Source of the DNA: CAZADA01 sp964526675
GTDB taxonomy: Bacteria > Pseudomonadota > Alphaproteobacteria > Caulobacterales > Maricaulaceae
DNA length: 64,000 nt
Assembly (NCBI GenBank): GCA_964526675.1
Contig: CAZGLY010000010.1
Location: 1 to 64,000 of the forward strand
Direction of reading: 5' to 3'
A model generated the notes under the pieces. That model did no database searches, was not told the DNA's origin, and was given only the letters and a program-made list of their open reading frames with translations. The position numbers and the translations under genes are program-made. Within the stretch, counting starts at the first letter, position 1. Each line of letters starts with the position of its first letter. Of this stretch, positions 35,226 to 43,149 are shown piece by piece.

Positions 35226-38200
35226 TCACTCCGCCGGGGCGGGGCGCCCGCCGACATCGTCCGGCGACTGATCGCCGCGCGCCACCACGCCCATCGGCCC
35301 GACATAGTCGGCGTGGGGATCGTAGGTCGAGCCGATAAACGCTCGAGGCCGCCCCAAGAACGCCCATTTGAAATAGCGGGAGACATCCGTCCCGATCGCG
35401 TAGAGCGCCGGCACCAGGAACAACGTCAAGAAGAGCGCGAACACCACGGCGAACCCGAGCGCCACCACCATCGGTTTGAGGAACTGCGCCTGGGTCGAAC
35501 GTTCCGCCATCATCGGCAGGATGCCGAGAAACGTCGTCACCGAGGTCAGCAAGATCGGCCGGAACCGCGCGACGCCCGCCTCGATCAGGGCTTGGAACGC
35601 GCCCGCGCCGGTCTCCTTGCGCAGCCGGTTCACGTAATCGATCAGCACCAAATTGTCGTTGACCACCACGCCCGCAGCCGCGCCCATCCCGAAGAACGAG
35701 AACAAGGCCAAGGGAATGCCCATCACCAAATGGCCGACGACCGCGCCGACGAGGCTGAAGGGGATGGCCGTCATCACCAAAAGCGGTTGGAAGATCGCGC
35801 CGAACGCGACGGCCAGCAGGACATACATAGCCAAGAGCATGATGATCAGCAGGATCGTCACCTCTTGCATGAACTGCGCTTGCGCTTCGCGATCGCCAAG
35901 CAAATCGCGCCCAACCTCAGGGTGGCGACGTTCGAACTCGGGGAAGAAGTTCTCGTTGAGGTCCGCTTCGATCTCCGAGGCGGCGTCGCCGCGCACGTCG
36001 GCCACAACATAGATCGCCCGCTGGCGGTTGCGGCGTTGGATGTTGTCGACCCCCGTCGCGAAGTCAATTTTCGCGACGGCGCCGAGCGGCACTTCACGGC
36101 CGTCATCCATCCGAATACGGACGTTCCGCAGCGTGTCCAGCGAGCGCCGCTCCTCTTCGGTCAACCGCACGCGCACCGGCACGTCCTCGCCGTCGCGGGG
36201 CAGGCGCTGCACCTCCTCGCCGAAGAACGCCTGGCGCAATTGCCGCGTGACCGCGCCAAGCGTGAGGCCCAGCGTCTCGGCGTTGGGCAGCAACGTGATG
36301 CGCGCCTCGTCCGCGGCGGCTTGCATGCTGTCGCGGACATCGAACACGTCCGCGTAGGTGGACAGTTTCGCCTCCAGATCGTCGGACGCGGCCACGAGCG
36401 CGTCGAGATCCTTAGAGAACAGCGCGAAGCTGATGCCGCCTTCGTTGTTGTTGAAGGTGTAGTCGATCCGGATTTCTTCCGCGTCGGGGATCGGCCCCAA
36501 TTCGTCGCGGAGGCCTTCGGTGATGTCGCGCATCGTCAGCGTTTGGGGCCGGTCTTCCGGCGGCGCGACGTTCAGATACGCCTCAACGCCGCCGTCAAAC
36601 GCAAAGAGCCCCAGGTCGCGAATAACCTCCAGCCCCTCATACTCCGCGTTCATGCGATCGGAGTAGCGCTGTTTGGCGTCCTCGAGCTGCCGGCGAACCT
36701 GCTGGACCCGGGTGAACGACGTGCCGTCCGGCATGTTCAGGTTGATTTGAATGTAGTCGGACTCAACCTCCGGCATGAAGCTGAAGCGCAGATACCCCAA
36801 CTGAAGCGTCGCCACGGACATGACAAACATGCCCACAAACAGCGTCAGCGTCGCGTAGCGCCCGCGCACCGCCATTTCCGCCAACGGCCGGTAGAGGCGT
36901 TGGGCGACCCAGACCAGTCCGTTGGCGATCCCGCGCTGCGTGCGCACCAGCGGGCCCAAGAAGCCGTCCGTGCGCTGAGGCTTCATGTGCGCCAAATGGT
37001 TCGGCAAGATCAAAAGCGATTCAATGAGCGAGAAGGTGAGAGCCGCCACCACGACCAGGGAGATCTGGCGCGTGAACTGCACCTCCGGACCCGACAACAG
37101 CATCCAGGGGGCGAACGCCATCATGGTGGTGATCACCGCGAAGATCACCGGCTTCGCCACCAGCTGCGTGCCCACGACGGCCGCCGTGACGCCTTTCAGG
37201 CCGCGCTCCACCTGATTGTGGATGTTCTCCCCGACAATGATGGCGTCGTCGACCACAACGCCGATCACCAGCAGGAACGCGAACAGCGACAGCATGTTCA
37301 ACGACACGCCGATGGGGTGCAGGATCGCGAAGGTGCCGGCGAACGCGACGGCGATGCCGGCGGTCACCCACAGCGCCACGGTTGGCCGCAAGAACAGGAT
37401 CAGCACCACAAACACCAGGGCCAACCCAATCAGCGCGCTGGAGGAGATCGTGGCCACCCGGGCTGAAAACGCCTCAGATTCGTCCCACCATAAGCTGAGC
37501 TCCACCCCGGCGGGCAGCTCCGCGTTCTTCTCTTCCAGATAGGTGCTCAGCGCCTGTCGGGTCCTGACCACGTCCATGTTCTGTTCGAGGGTGATCAGGC
37601 CGATCAGCGCCATGGGCTTGCCGTTGAACGACGTGGCGAGGCTCGCGTCCTCAAAGCCGTCGATCACGCGCGCCACGTCTGAGACGCGTACGACCGCGCC
37701 GTCGGCGGTCTGGCGGATGACGATGTCTTCAAAATCCGTGGCGTTGTCGGCCAAGTTCCGCGTGTTGAGCGAGACCGAGCCCACGTCCGTGCGCACCCGC
37801 CCGGCGGAGCTGTTCAACGACGTGTTCGCGATCGCGCGGGCGACTTCGTCGAAGTTCAGATTGTACCGGCGCAACGAGGCTTCTGAGACCTCAACCGCGA
37901 CCTCTTCGTCCAAGGTCGCCGAGACCGTCGCGCGCGATCCGCCGGGGATCCGCGTGGAGATGTCGTCGCGGATGTCGTCGGCCAAACGCTTGAGCGCGAG
38001 CGGCTCGAGGTCCCCGTGGAGCGCAAGACCCATATACCAATTGGAGCTGCGCCACCGGGTCACGACCGGTCGGCGCGCTTCGCTTGGCAGGTTGTTGATG
38101 GCGTCGACCCGCAGTTTCACCTCGTCGACGAACTCGTTCATATCGATGTTGCGGTCGGCTTCGATCGTGACTTCGCCCCCGCCCTCGGACGACACCGAGC

Positions 38201-38489
38201 TGATCTCTTCGATGCCTTCCAGGTCGACGACCGCTTCTTCGATTCGCGCGACGATTTGCTCCTCGACCTCTTGAGGCGAGGCGCCTTCCCACGTGACCGT
38301 CACCCCGACAGTGTTGAGGCCGATGCTGGGAAACACGAGCCGGTCCATCTGGGTGAAGCCCATGAAGCCGGCGGCGACGGACACCACCATCAACAGGTTG
38401 GCGGCCACGCCGTTGCGCGCCCACCAGCCGATGAAACCGCGCGTCGAGGGGGTGGAACTGTCGCTGGAGCCTGAAGTGTGAGCGTTCAC
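35226..38489 (-). CDS. RND-family efflux permease (AcrB-like), second of two
   Basis: A 1087-residue inner-membrane RND transporter. After a short polar head, the first helix (W-W-A-R-N-G-V-A-A-N-L-L-M-V) is followed by periplasmic porter domains, the helix with V-I-G-V-V-V-D-D-A-I-I-V-G-E-N-I bearing the proton-relay aspartates, and the duplicated second half with A-A-A-G-V-V-V-N-D-N-L-V-L. It differs widely from the RND protein at 6484-9543, so they are not recent duplicates. Its GTG start overlaps the adaptor stop (GTGA), a tight two-gene unit. A C-terminal cytoplasmic tail of about 40 residues, rich in Asp and Pro, is unusual. No outer-membrane factor gene is present. Confidence 0.95.
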   Translation of the reverse strand: MNAHTSGSSDSSTPSTRGFIGWWARNGVAANLLMVVSVAAGFMGFTQMDRLVFPSIGLNTVGVTVTWEGASPQEVEEQIVARIEEAVVDLEGIEEISSVSSEGGGEVTIEADRNIDMNEFVDEVKLRVDAINNLPSEARRPVVTRWRSSNWYMGLALHGDLEPLALKRLADDIRDDISTRIPGGSRATVSATLDEEVAVEVSEASLRRYNLNFDEVARAIANTSLNSSAGRVRTDVGSVSLNTRNLADNATDFEDIVIRQTADGAVVRVSDVARVIDGFEDASLATSFNGKPMALIGLITLEQNMDVVRTRQALSTYLEEKNAELPAGVELSLWWDESEAFSARVATISSSALIGLALVFVVLILFLRPTVALWVTAGIAVAFAGTFAILHPIGVSLNMLSLFAFLLVIGVVVDDAIIVGENIHNQVERGLKGVTAAVVGTQLVAKPVIFAVITTMMAFAPWMLLSGPEVQFTRQISLVVVAALTFSLIESLLILPNHLAHMKPQRTDGFLGPLVRTQRGIANGLVWVAQRLYRPLAEMAVRGRYATLTLFVGMFVMSVATLQLGYLRFSFMPEVESDYIQINLNMPDGTSFTRVQQVRRQLEDAKQRYSDRMNAEYEGLEVIRDLGLFAFDGGVEAYLNVAPPEDRPQTLTMRDITEGLRDELGPIPDAEEIRIDYTFNNNEGGISFALFSKDLDALVAASDDLEAKLSTYADVFDVRDSMQAAADEARITLLPNAETLGLTLGAVTRQLRQAFFGEEVQRLPRDGEDVPVRVRLTEEERRSLDTLRNVRIRMDDGREVPLGAVAKIDFATGVDNIQRRNRQRAIYVVADVRGDAASEIEADLNENFFPEFERRHPEVGRDLLGDREAQAQFMQEVTILLIIMLLAMYVLLAVAFGAIFQPLLVMTAIPFSLVGAVVGHLVMGIPLALFSFFGMGAAAGVVVNDNLVLIDYVNRLRKETGAGAFQALIEAGVARFRPILLTSVTTFLGILPMMAERSTQAQFLKPMVVALGFAVVFALFLTLFLVPALYAIGTDVSRYFKWAFLGRPRAFIGSTYDPHADYVGPMGVVARGDQSPDDVGGRPAPAE

Positions 38490-39769
38490 GAACGTTCTCC
38501 GTCTTGCGGGGCTTCGGCGATCGCTTCACCGTCCGTCTCGCGCGCTTCCGCAGCGGCGGCTTCGGGGAACAGCAACTCGCCTTCAGCGCTGTATACGTCG
38601 ACACGCATGCCTTCGGATGGCGATAACACGGGCGACGTGATCACATGCTCGCCTTCCTCAAGGCCGCCGGCCAAGATCACCTCTTCGCGGTTGGAGGTGA
38701 TCACGGTCACCTGCCGGACCGACAAGGTGCCGTCGCGGTTGGCGACGTAGACGTCGTCGGCGCGCCGCAACGCCGCGCGCGGCAGAACGAAGGCGTCCGG
38801 CACTGTGCGCCCGACAATGTCCGCCTCGACGAACAAGCCGATGGGCAAGGGCGCGCCGCCTGCGGACACGCCTTCGCCATAGGGATCGTCCACCTCCGCG
38901 ATCGCAAACACGGTGCGGGTCGCGGCGTCGATCACGCTGTCGGTGCGCGCCAAGCGCGCCGTCCATTCGTGCCGAACGCCGCCCACAACCGCGTGCAATG
39001 TCGTGCTCGGCCCGGTGGCGTCATCGGCGTTCGCGGAATACGCGACCGGCAAGCCGATCAAGGCGAGCTCGTCGTCGGTCAGCGGCAGCCGCACCTGCAC
39101 CACGTCATCGGCGAACACGCGGCCGAGCGATTGGCCCGGCGTCACGTATTGGCCCACATCGGCGGCTTTCGTCCGCACCCGACCCGCGAAGGGCGCGCTC
39201 AAGCTCGTGCGCGCCAGCTGCAACTGCGCGCTCTCCAGAGAGGCCTCAGCGGACGCGAGGTCGGCGCGCGCGGCCGCCAGCTGAGGCTTGCGCAGGGCGA
39301 GGTCCGTCGGCTCGCCGCGCTCAAAGCGCTCCCATTCGCGGCGCGCGATTTCCGATTGGCCTTGCTCAAGCTCGAGCGCGCGCGCGGCGGCGGCCACCGA
39401 CGCTTCGGCTTGCGTCACCGCGAGGCGATAATCGGTGGAATCGATCCGCACGAGGGGCTCGTCCGCCTCGAAGAAGCCGCCCTCGATGAAGTCGTTGGAC
39501 ACGTAGACGACGCCGCCGGACACCTGAGGCACCAGGTCAATCTCAGTGCGCGGACGCGCTTCACCCTGGGTGCGCACCGCCAGCGGCACGTCACGGCGCA
39601 CCGCCTCCACGGCGAACACGGCCAGGCCGCCGTCCCGCTCAGCGCTTTGTTCCGGCTCTTTCTTGTTGATCGCCATAAAGAAGATCGCGCCTCCGAAGGC
39701 GGCGATGAGCGCCAGAACCGGGCCGAACCCATAGACGAGAACGCGAAGAGGGGCGGATGTGGCGCTCAT
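38486..39769 (-). CDS. RND efflux periplasmic adaptor (HlyD/MFP type)
   Basis: A 427-residue membrane fusion protein paired with the RND pump that overlaps it. It has one N-terminal membrane anchor (G-F-G-P-V-L-A-L-I-A-A-F-G-G-A-I-F-F) rather than a lipobox. The first lipoyl half (V-P-Q-V-S-G-G-V-V-Y) is followed by an Ala/Glu/Arg-rich hairpin (about 110-190), the second lipoyl half with S-L-S-A-P-F-A-G-R-V-R-T-K, beta-barrel and membrane-proximal domains, and an acidic tail. The ATG at 39769 follows AAAGGAG. A palindrome-bearing promoter region lies about 200 bases upstream, on the border with phoR. Confidence 0.92.
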   Translation of the reverse strand: MSATSAPLRVLVYGFGPVLALIAAFGGAIFFMAINKKEPEQSAERDGGLAVFAVEAVRRDVPLAVRTQGEARPRTEIDLVPQVSGGVVYVSNDFIEGGFFEADEPLVRIDSTDYRLAVTQAEASVAAAARALELEQGQSEIARREWERFERGEPTDLALRKPQLAAARADLASAEASLESAQLQLARTSLSAPFAGRVRTKAADVGQYVTPGQSLGRVFADDVVQVRLPLTDDELALIGLPVAYSANADDATGPSTTLHAVVGGVRHEWTARLARTDSVIDAATRTVFAIAEVDDPYGEGVSAGGAPLPIGLFVEADIVGRTVPDAFVLPRAALRRADDVYVANRDGTLSVRQVTVITSNREEVILAGGLEEGEHVITSPVLSPSEGMRVDVYSAEGELLFPEAAAAEARETDGEAIAEAPQDGERS

Positions 39770-39992
39770 GGGCGCGCTCCTTTACCAGGCGTGCGGGCGA
39801 ACAGGTTGAGTGCGGGGCGCGTCGCCGGCTGACCCGCGGCGGCGACCGCGCAGACGTGTCCTACACCGCCGTGAGCTGCGGCGCGAGACGCCGACGCTGC
39901 GGCGTCCAGGCTCAAGGGTCCCGGCTGCACGATGTCGCCTCTTGAGGTTGGTTTTCTCTGAACTCTGCTCAGGTTAGCTTAGGCGATCGATT

Positions 39993-40021
39993 TTGAAAGT
40001 CAATAAAGTTTTATTGATAAA
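39993..40021 (+). promoter_or_regulatory. Promoter with embedded palindromic operator, phoR / RND2 divergent region
   Basis: TTGAAA (39993-39998) and GATAAA (40016-40021) are 17 bases apart, a plausible housekeeping promoter facing phoR. The spacer is filled by a perfect 18-base palindrome TCAATAAAGTTTTATTGA (40000-40017). On the minus strand a TTGACT overlaps the palindrome's left arm and could be the -35 of a leftward promoter for the RND2 operon. A repressor bound here would block both directions. The form resembles a TetR-type operator, but no such regulator gene is nearby. Confidence 0.55.
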
Positions 40022-40051
40022 CGGTAATGTTGGGGTGGTCGGACGGACGAC

Positions 40052-41614
40052 ATGGGGCAGGGCGTGAGCGCATCGACGCTCGACAATGATCGCGGATCAG
40101 CGCGTCGGCCATCGGACCTTGGCGCGCACGTGCGCAGCGAACGGCGGCGATCGGCGCTCGCGGTGCTGGGCGCGGCGGGGACGGTGTTTACGCTCCTCGT
40201 GCTGGGTGGAGCGCTGAGTTTGGGGCTCGGGCTTGCGGCCGTCGCGGCTGTGGCGGCCATCGGCGAGGTGTTCTTGTGGGCCGCGCGGGTTCGGGTCGGG
40301 CCGGACGCCGACGCCGCCCACAGCGCCGGCCAACCCAGCGCCGCGGCGTTTGAAGCGCATGTGGATCAGGAGGTCTTGGCGGCCGGGCAGGCTGTGTTTG
40401 ACGTCTGGCCCGACCCGGCTCTGCTCATCGACCGCGACGAGCGCATTGTGGCGGCCAACGCCGCCGCACGCGCCGCGTTTCACATCGTTTCCGTCCCCAC
40501 CCGTCTGGCCACGGCCATGCGGGAGCCGGCGGTGCTGACGCCGGTGCGCGAAACGCTGGCGGATCAGCGTGCGCGCGCGTCGGAGTTCATGCTGATGGCG
40601 CCGCAAGAGCGGCACTTTCGCGTTCTCCTCGCCCCGGTCGTGCCGGCGAACGCCCAAATGGACGCCGCGGTGAACCCATCGCCGGGGCGTGAGCGCCCAG
40701 GCGGCGACGGCCAGGCGCTTGTGGTGTTCCACGACACCACCGCCGCGCGCCGCGCGGAACGCGCCCGGTTGGATTTTCTCGCCAACGCCAGTCACGAGCT
40801 GCGCACGCCGCTCACCTCGGTGGCCGGCTTCATTGAGACGTTGCGAGGCCACGCGCGCGACGACGCGCAGGCGCAGGAGCGGTTTCTCGCGATCATGGCG
40901 GGCGAAACGGCGCGGATGCGGCGGCTGATCGACGACCTTCTGTCCCTCAGCCGCGCCGAGCTGAACGAGCACGTGCCCCCGACGGATGTTGTGGATCTCG
41001 CCGCGGTTGCGGGCGATGTCGCCGACGGCCTCGGCCCCGTCGCTCGCGCGGCGGATGTGACGGTGCAGGTGGAGGGGGCCGCCGCGATCTGGGTTGTGGG
41101 CGATCGGGATCAGCTCGTGCAAATCGTGCAGAATCTGGCTGATAACGCCGTGAAGTATTCTGCCGCGGGCGGCGCGGTGACGATCACGGTCGGCCTGGCG
41201 CCCGGCCCCACCGCGGTGGAGCCCGCCCGCCCGGAGCCGGGACAACCGCCGCGCCTGACGCTGGTGAGCGCCCCCGACGCGGACGCCGGCTTCGCGTGGG
41301 TCGCCGTGCGAGATCGTGGCGCCGGGATCGCTCGCGAGCATTTGCCCCGGTTGGGCGAGCGCTTCTTCCGATGCGACGAACCGGGCTCCAGCGGCCGCGG
41401 CCGTGACGGCACGGGCCTGGGCCTGGCGATCGTGAAGCGCTTGGTCAGCCGACATCGCGGCGGCCTCACGGTCGCGAGCAGCCCGGACGAAGGGGCGACA
41501 TTCACCGTGTTCGCGCCGCGCGCTCGGGCTGGCGCTGTCGACGCCGCCAACGCCGCGAGCGCTGACGCCCACGCGAGTTCGGGGGCCGTGCGCGGCGCCG
41601 ACAGACCCTCGTGA
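40052..41614 (+). CDS. phoR: Phosphate-regulon sensor histidine kinase
   Basis: PhoR phosphorylates PhoB when phosphate is scarce, sensing through the Pst transporter and PhoU. The 520-residue protein has two adjacent N-terminal hydrophobic helices (about 35-80), a PAS-like region with F-D-V-W-P-D-P-A-L-L-I-D (about 115-215), and a HisKA domain with the phosphohistidine in A-S-H-E-L-R-T-P-L-T-S. An HATPase domain follows, with N-L-A-D-N-A-V-K-Y-S, R-D-R-G-A-G-I and G-T-G-L-G-L-A-I-V-K. The Ala-rich C-terminal tail is probably disordered. Assignment as PhoR rather than a generic kinase rests on the adjacent pst-phoU-phoB genes. pstC starts 140 bases downstream, behind its own Pho box. Confidence 0.9.
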   Translation: MGQGVSASTLDNDRGSARRPSDLGAHVRSERRRSALAVLGAAGTVFTLLVLGGALSLGLGLAAVAAVAAIGEVFLWAARVRVGPDADAAHSAGQPSAAAFEAHVDQEVLAAGQAVFDVWPDPALLIDRDERIVAANAAARAAFHIVSVPTRLATAMREPAVLTPVRETLADQRARASEFMLMAPQERHFRVLLAPVVPANAQMDAAVNPSPGRERPGGDGQALVVFHDTTAARRAERARLDFLANASHELRTPLTSVAGFIETLRGHARDDAQAQERFLAIMAGETARMRRLIDDLLSLSRAELNEHVPPTDVVDLAAVAGDVADGLGPVARAADVTVQVEGAAAIWVVGDRDQLVQIVQNLADNAVKYSAAGGAVTITVGLAPGPTAVEPARPEPGQPPRLTLVSAPDADAGFAWVAVRDRGAGIAREHLPRLGERFFRCDEPGSSGRGRDGTGLGLAIVKRLVSRHRGGLTVASSPDEGATFTVFAPRARAGAVDAANAASADAHASSGAVRGADRPS

Positions 41615-41678
41615 AGCGTCGCCGGTGTGGTGCAATGATGGGTCCGCCTGCAAATGAACACGCGCGGACGCACACGCC

Positions 41679-41696
41679 GTGTCATCAAGGTGTTAC
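41679..41696 (+). promoter_or_regulatory. Pho box upstream of pstC
   Basis: Two seven-base direct repeats, GTGTCAT (41679-41685) and GTGTTAC (41690-41696), are separated by four bases. This matches the PhoB-binding pattern CTGTCAT-N4-CTGTCAT with a few changes. It ends 58 bases before the pstC ATG, the normal place for PhoB to replace a -35 element. Confidence 0.72.
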
Positions 41697-41754
41697 ACCG
41701 CGAACCTAAGCACAGTCGCTTATCCGATGGACGTTTCAGGGCAAAAGGCGCGCA

Positions 41755-43149
41755 ATGGGACTGCCGATTTCGCTGTTGTCGGCGTTATGCCTCGTGGTGT
41801 TGGCGGTGTTCGCCTTCGCCGCGGGACGCCGTGCGGCGGTCGGTTTGGCCCATCAGGCTGGGCCGCGCCTGCACTCACAGCCGGTGTATCACGGCGCCTA
41901 TTGGATGCTCAGCGCCGCGGGCGGACCGTTTCTCATCTTGGTGACGTTCGCGCTGATTGGCGACGCCGTCATCGACGCGCTGACCGCCCGCGCAATGGCG
42001 GAGGTCCTTCAGGACGCATCGCGCGAACAAGTGCAGTTGTTTCTGCGGGATTCCCGCGCGATCGCCGGCGGCGCCGCGGATGTAGCCTCGGCGGTCACGT
42101 CGGAGCGCGAAGCCGGCGCGGCTGCGTTGTTGCGGATCGATCGGACGGTCAGCCTCGGCGTCGCGTGTGTTATGAGCGCCTGGGCGCTCGTGGGGTATGT
42201 GAGAGCCCGCGGCCGTCTGGCGCCCGCGTTTCCCGCCCGCACGCGGGTGGAGGCGGTCGCCCGCGGCGCGCTGGCGCTGTGCTCGGCCCTCGCCGTGGTC
42301 ACCACCGTCGGGATCGTGCTGTCGCTGGCGTTCGAGAGCGCGCGGTTCTTCTTGCGGGTGAGCCCGTTGGAGTTCTTCTTCGGCCTCGATTGGGACCCGC
42401 AGACCAGCATCAGGGAGGACCAGGTCGGCGCATCGGGCGCGTTTGGCGTCGTGCCGTTGCTCTATGGCACGATGTTCATCACGGCCATCGCGCTGGCCGT
42501 CGCCACGCCGATCGGCCTCTTCGCGGCCATCTATCTGTCGGAGTACGCCTCGCCTCGCCAACGGGCGGTGATCAAACCCGCTTTGGAGGTGCTGGCGGGC
42601 GTGCCGACAGTCGTGTACGGATTTTTCGCGTTGCTCACCTTAGGCCCCTTCATTCGAGAGGTTGCGGCGTTGGCCGGCGTGGACGCCCCCGCCCAGACGG
42701 CCCTCGCGGCGGGTTTGGTGATGGGCATTATGATCGTGCCGTTCATCTCGTCGCTCTCCGACGATGTGATCAACGCCATTCCCCAGACCTTGCGCGACGG
42801 CTCCTTCGCGTTGGGCGCCACGCCATCGGAAACGGTGCGACAGGTGGTGCTGCCCGCCGCTTTGCCTGGCATTATGGGGGCGGTCTTGTTGGCGGTGTCC
42901 CGCGCGGCGGGGGAGACGATGATCGTGGTGATGGCCGCGGGCTTGGCGGACGCCATCACGGTGAACCCATTGGCCTCGGTGACCACCATGACGGTGCAGA
43001 TTGTCAACTTGCTGGCCGGCGATCAGGAGTTCGACAGCGCCAAGACGCTGTCCGCCTTCGCCATCGGCCTGACCTTGTTCGCCGTCACGCTCGCGCTCAA
43101 CATCATCGCGCTGACGATCGTGCGCCGGTATCGAGAGCGCTATGAGTAA
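41755..43149 (+). CDS. pstC: Phosphate ABC transporter permease PstC
   Basis: PstC and PstA form the inner-membrane channel of the high-affinity phosphate importer. The 464-residue protein is the long form seen in alphaproteobacteria: two N-terminal helices and a roughly 180-residue extension precede the six-helix permease core. The core carries F-G-V-V-P-L-L-Y-G-T, P-I-G-L-F-A-A-I-Y-L-S-E-Y-A and V-P-T-V-V-Y-G-F-F-A, then the ATPase-coupling loop with L-G-A-T-P-S-E-T. AAGG precedes the ATG. Its stop overlaps the pstA start by eight bases. The binding protein gene pstS, usually first in this operon, is absent, so it must lie elsewhere on the chromosome. Confidence 0.95.
   Translation: MGLPISLLSALCLVVLAVFAFAAGRRAAVGLAHQAGPRLHSQPVYHGAYWMLSAAGGPFLILVTFALIGDAVIDALTARAMAEVLQDASREQVQLFLRDSRAIAGGAADVASAVTSEREAGAAALLRIDRTVSLGVACVMSAWALVGYVRARGRLAPAFPARTRVEAVARGALALCSALAVVTTVGIVLSLAFESARFFLRVSPLEFFFGLDWDPQTSIREDQVGASGAFGVVPLLYGTMFITAIALAVATPIGLFAAIYLSEYASPRQRAVIKPALEVLAGVPTVVYGFFALLTLGPFIREVAALAGVDAPAQTALAAGLVMGIMIVPFISSLSDDVINAIPQTLRDGSFALGATPSETVRQVVLPAALPGIMGAVLLAVSRAAGETMIVVMAAGLADAITVNPLASVTTMTVQIVNLLAGDQEFDSAKTLSAFAIGLTLFAVTLALNIIALTIVRRYRERYE

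Noticed and set aside
35115..37466. Long rightward open frame opposite the second RND pump (about 780 codons).
   Set aside because: Composition (His, Arg, Gln, Asp) and lack of any domain mark it as a mirror of the pump gene.
6484..39769. The two RND units as a recent duplication.
   Set aside because: Pump sequences differ throughout, the adaptors use different membrane anchoring (lipobox versus helix), and their neighbours differ.
40000..40260. Leftward 86-codon frame at the start of phoR.
   Set aside because: It is a mirror of the phoR N-terminus and promoter; no ribosome site or domain.
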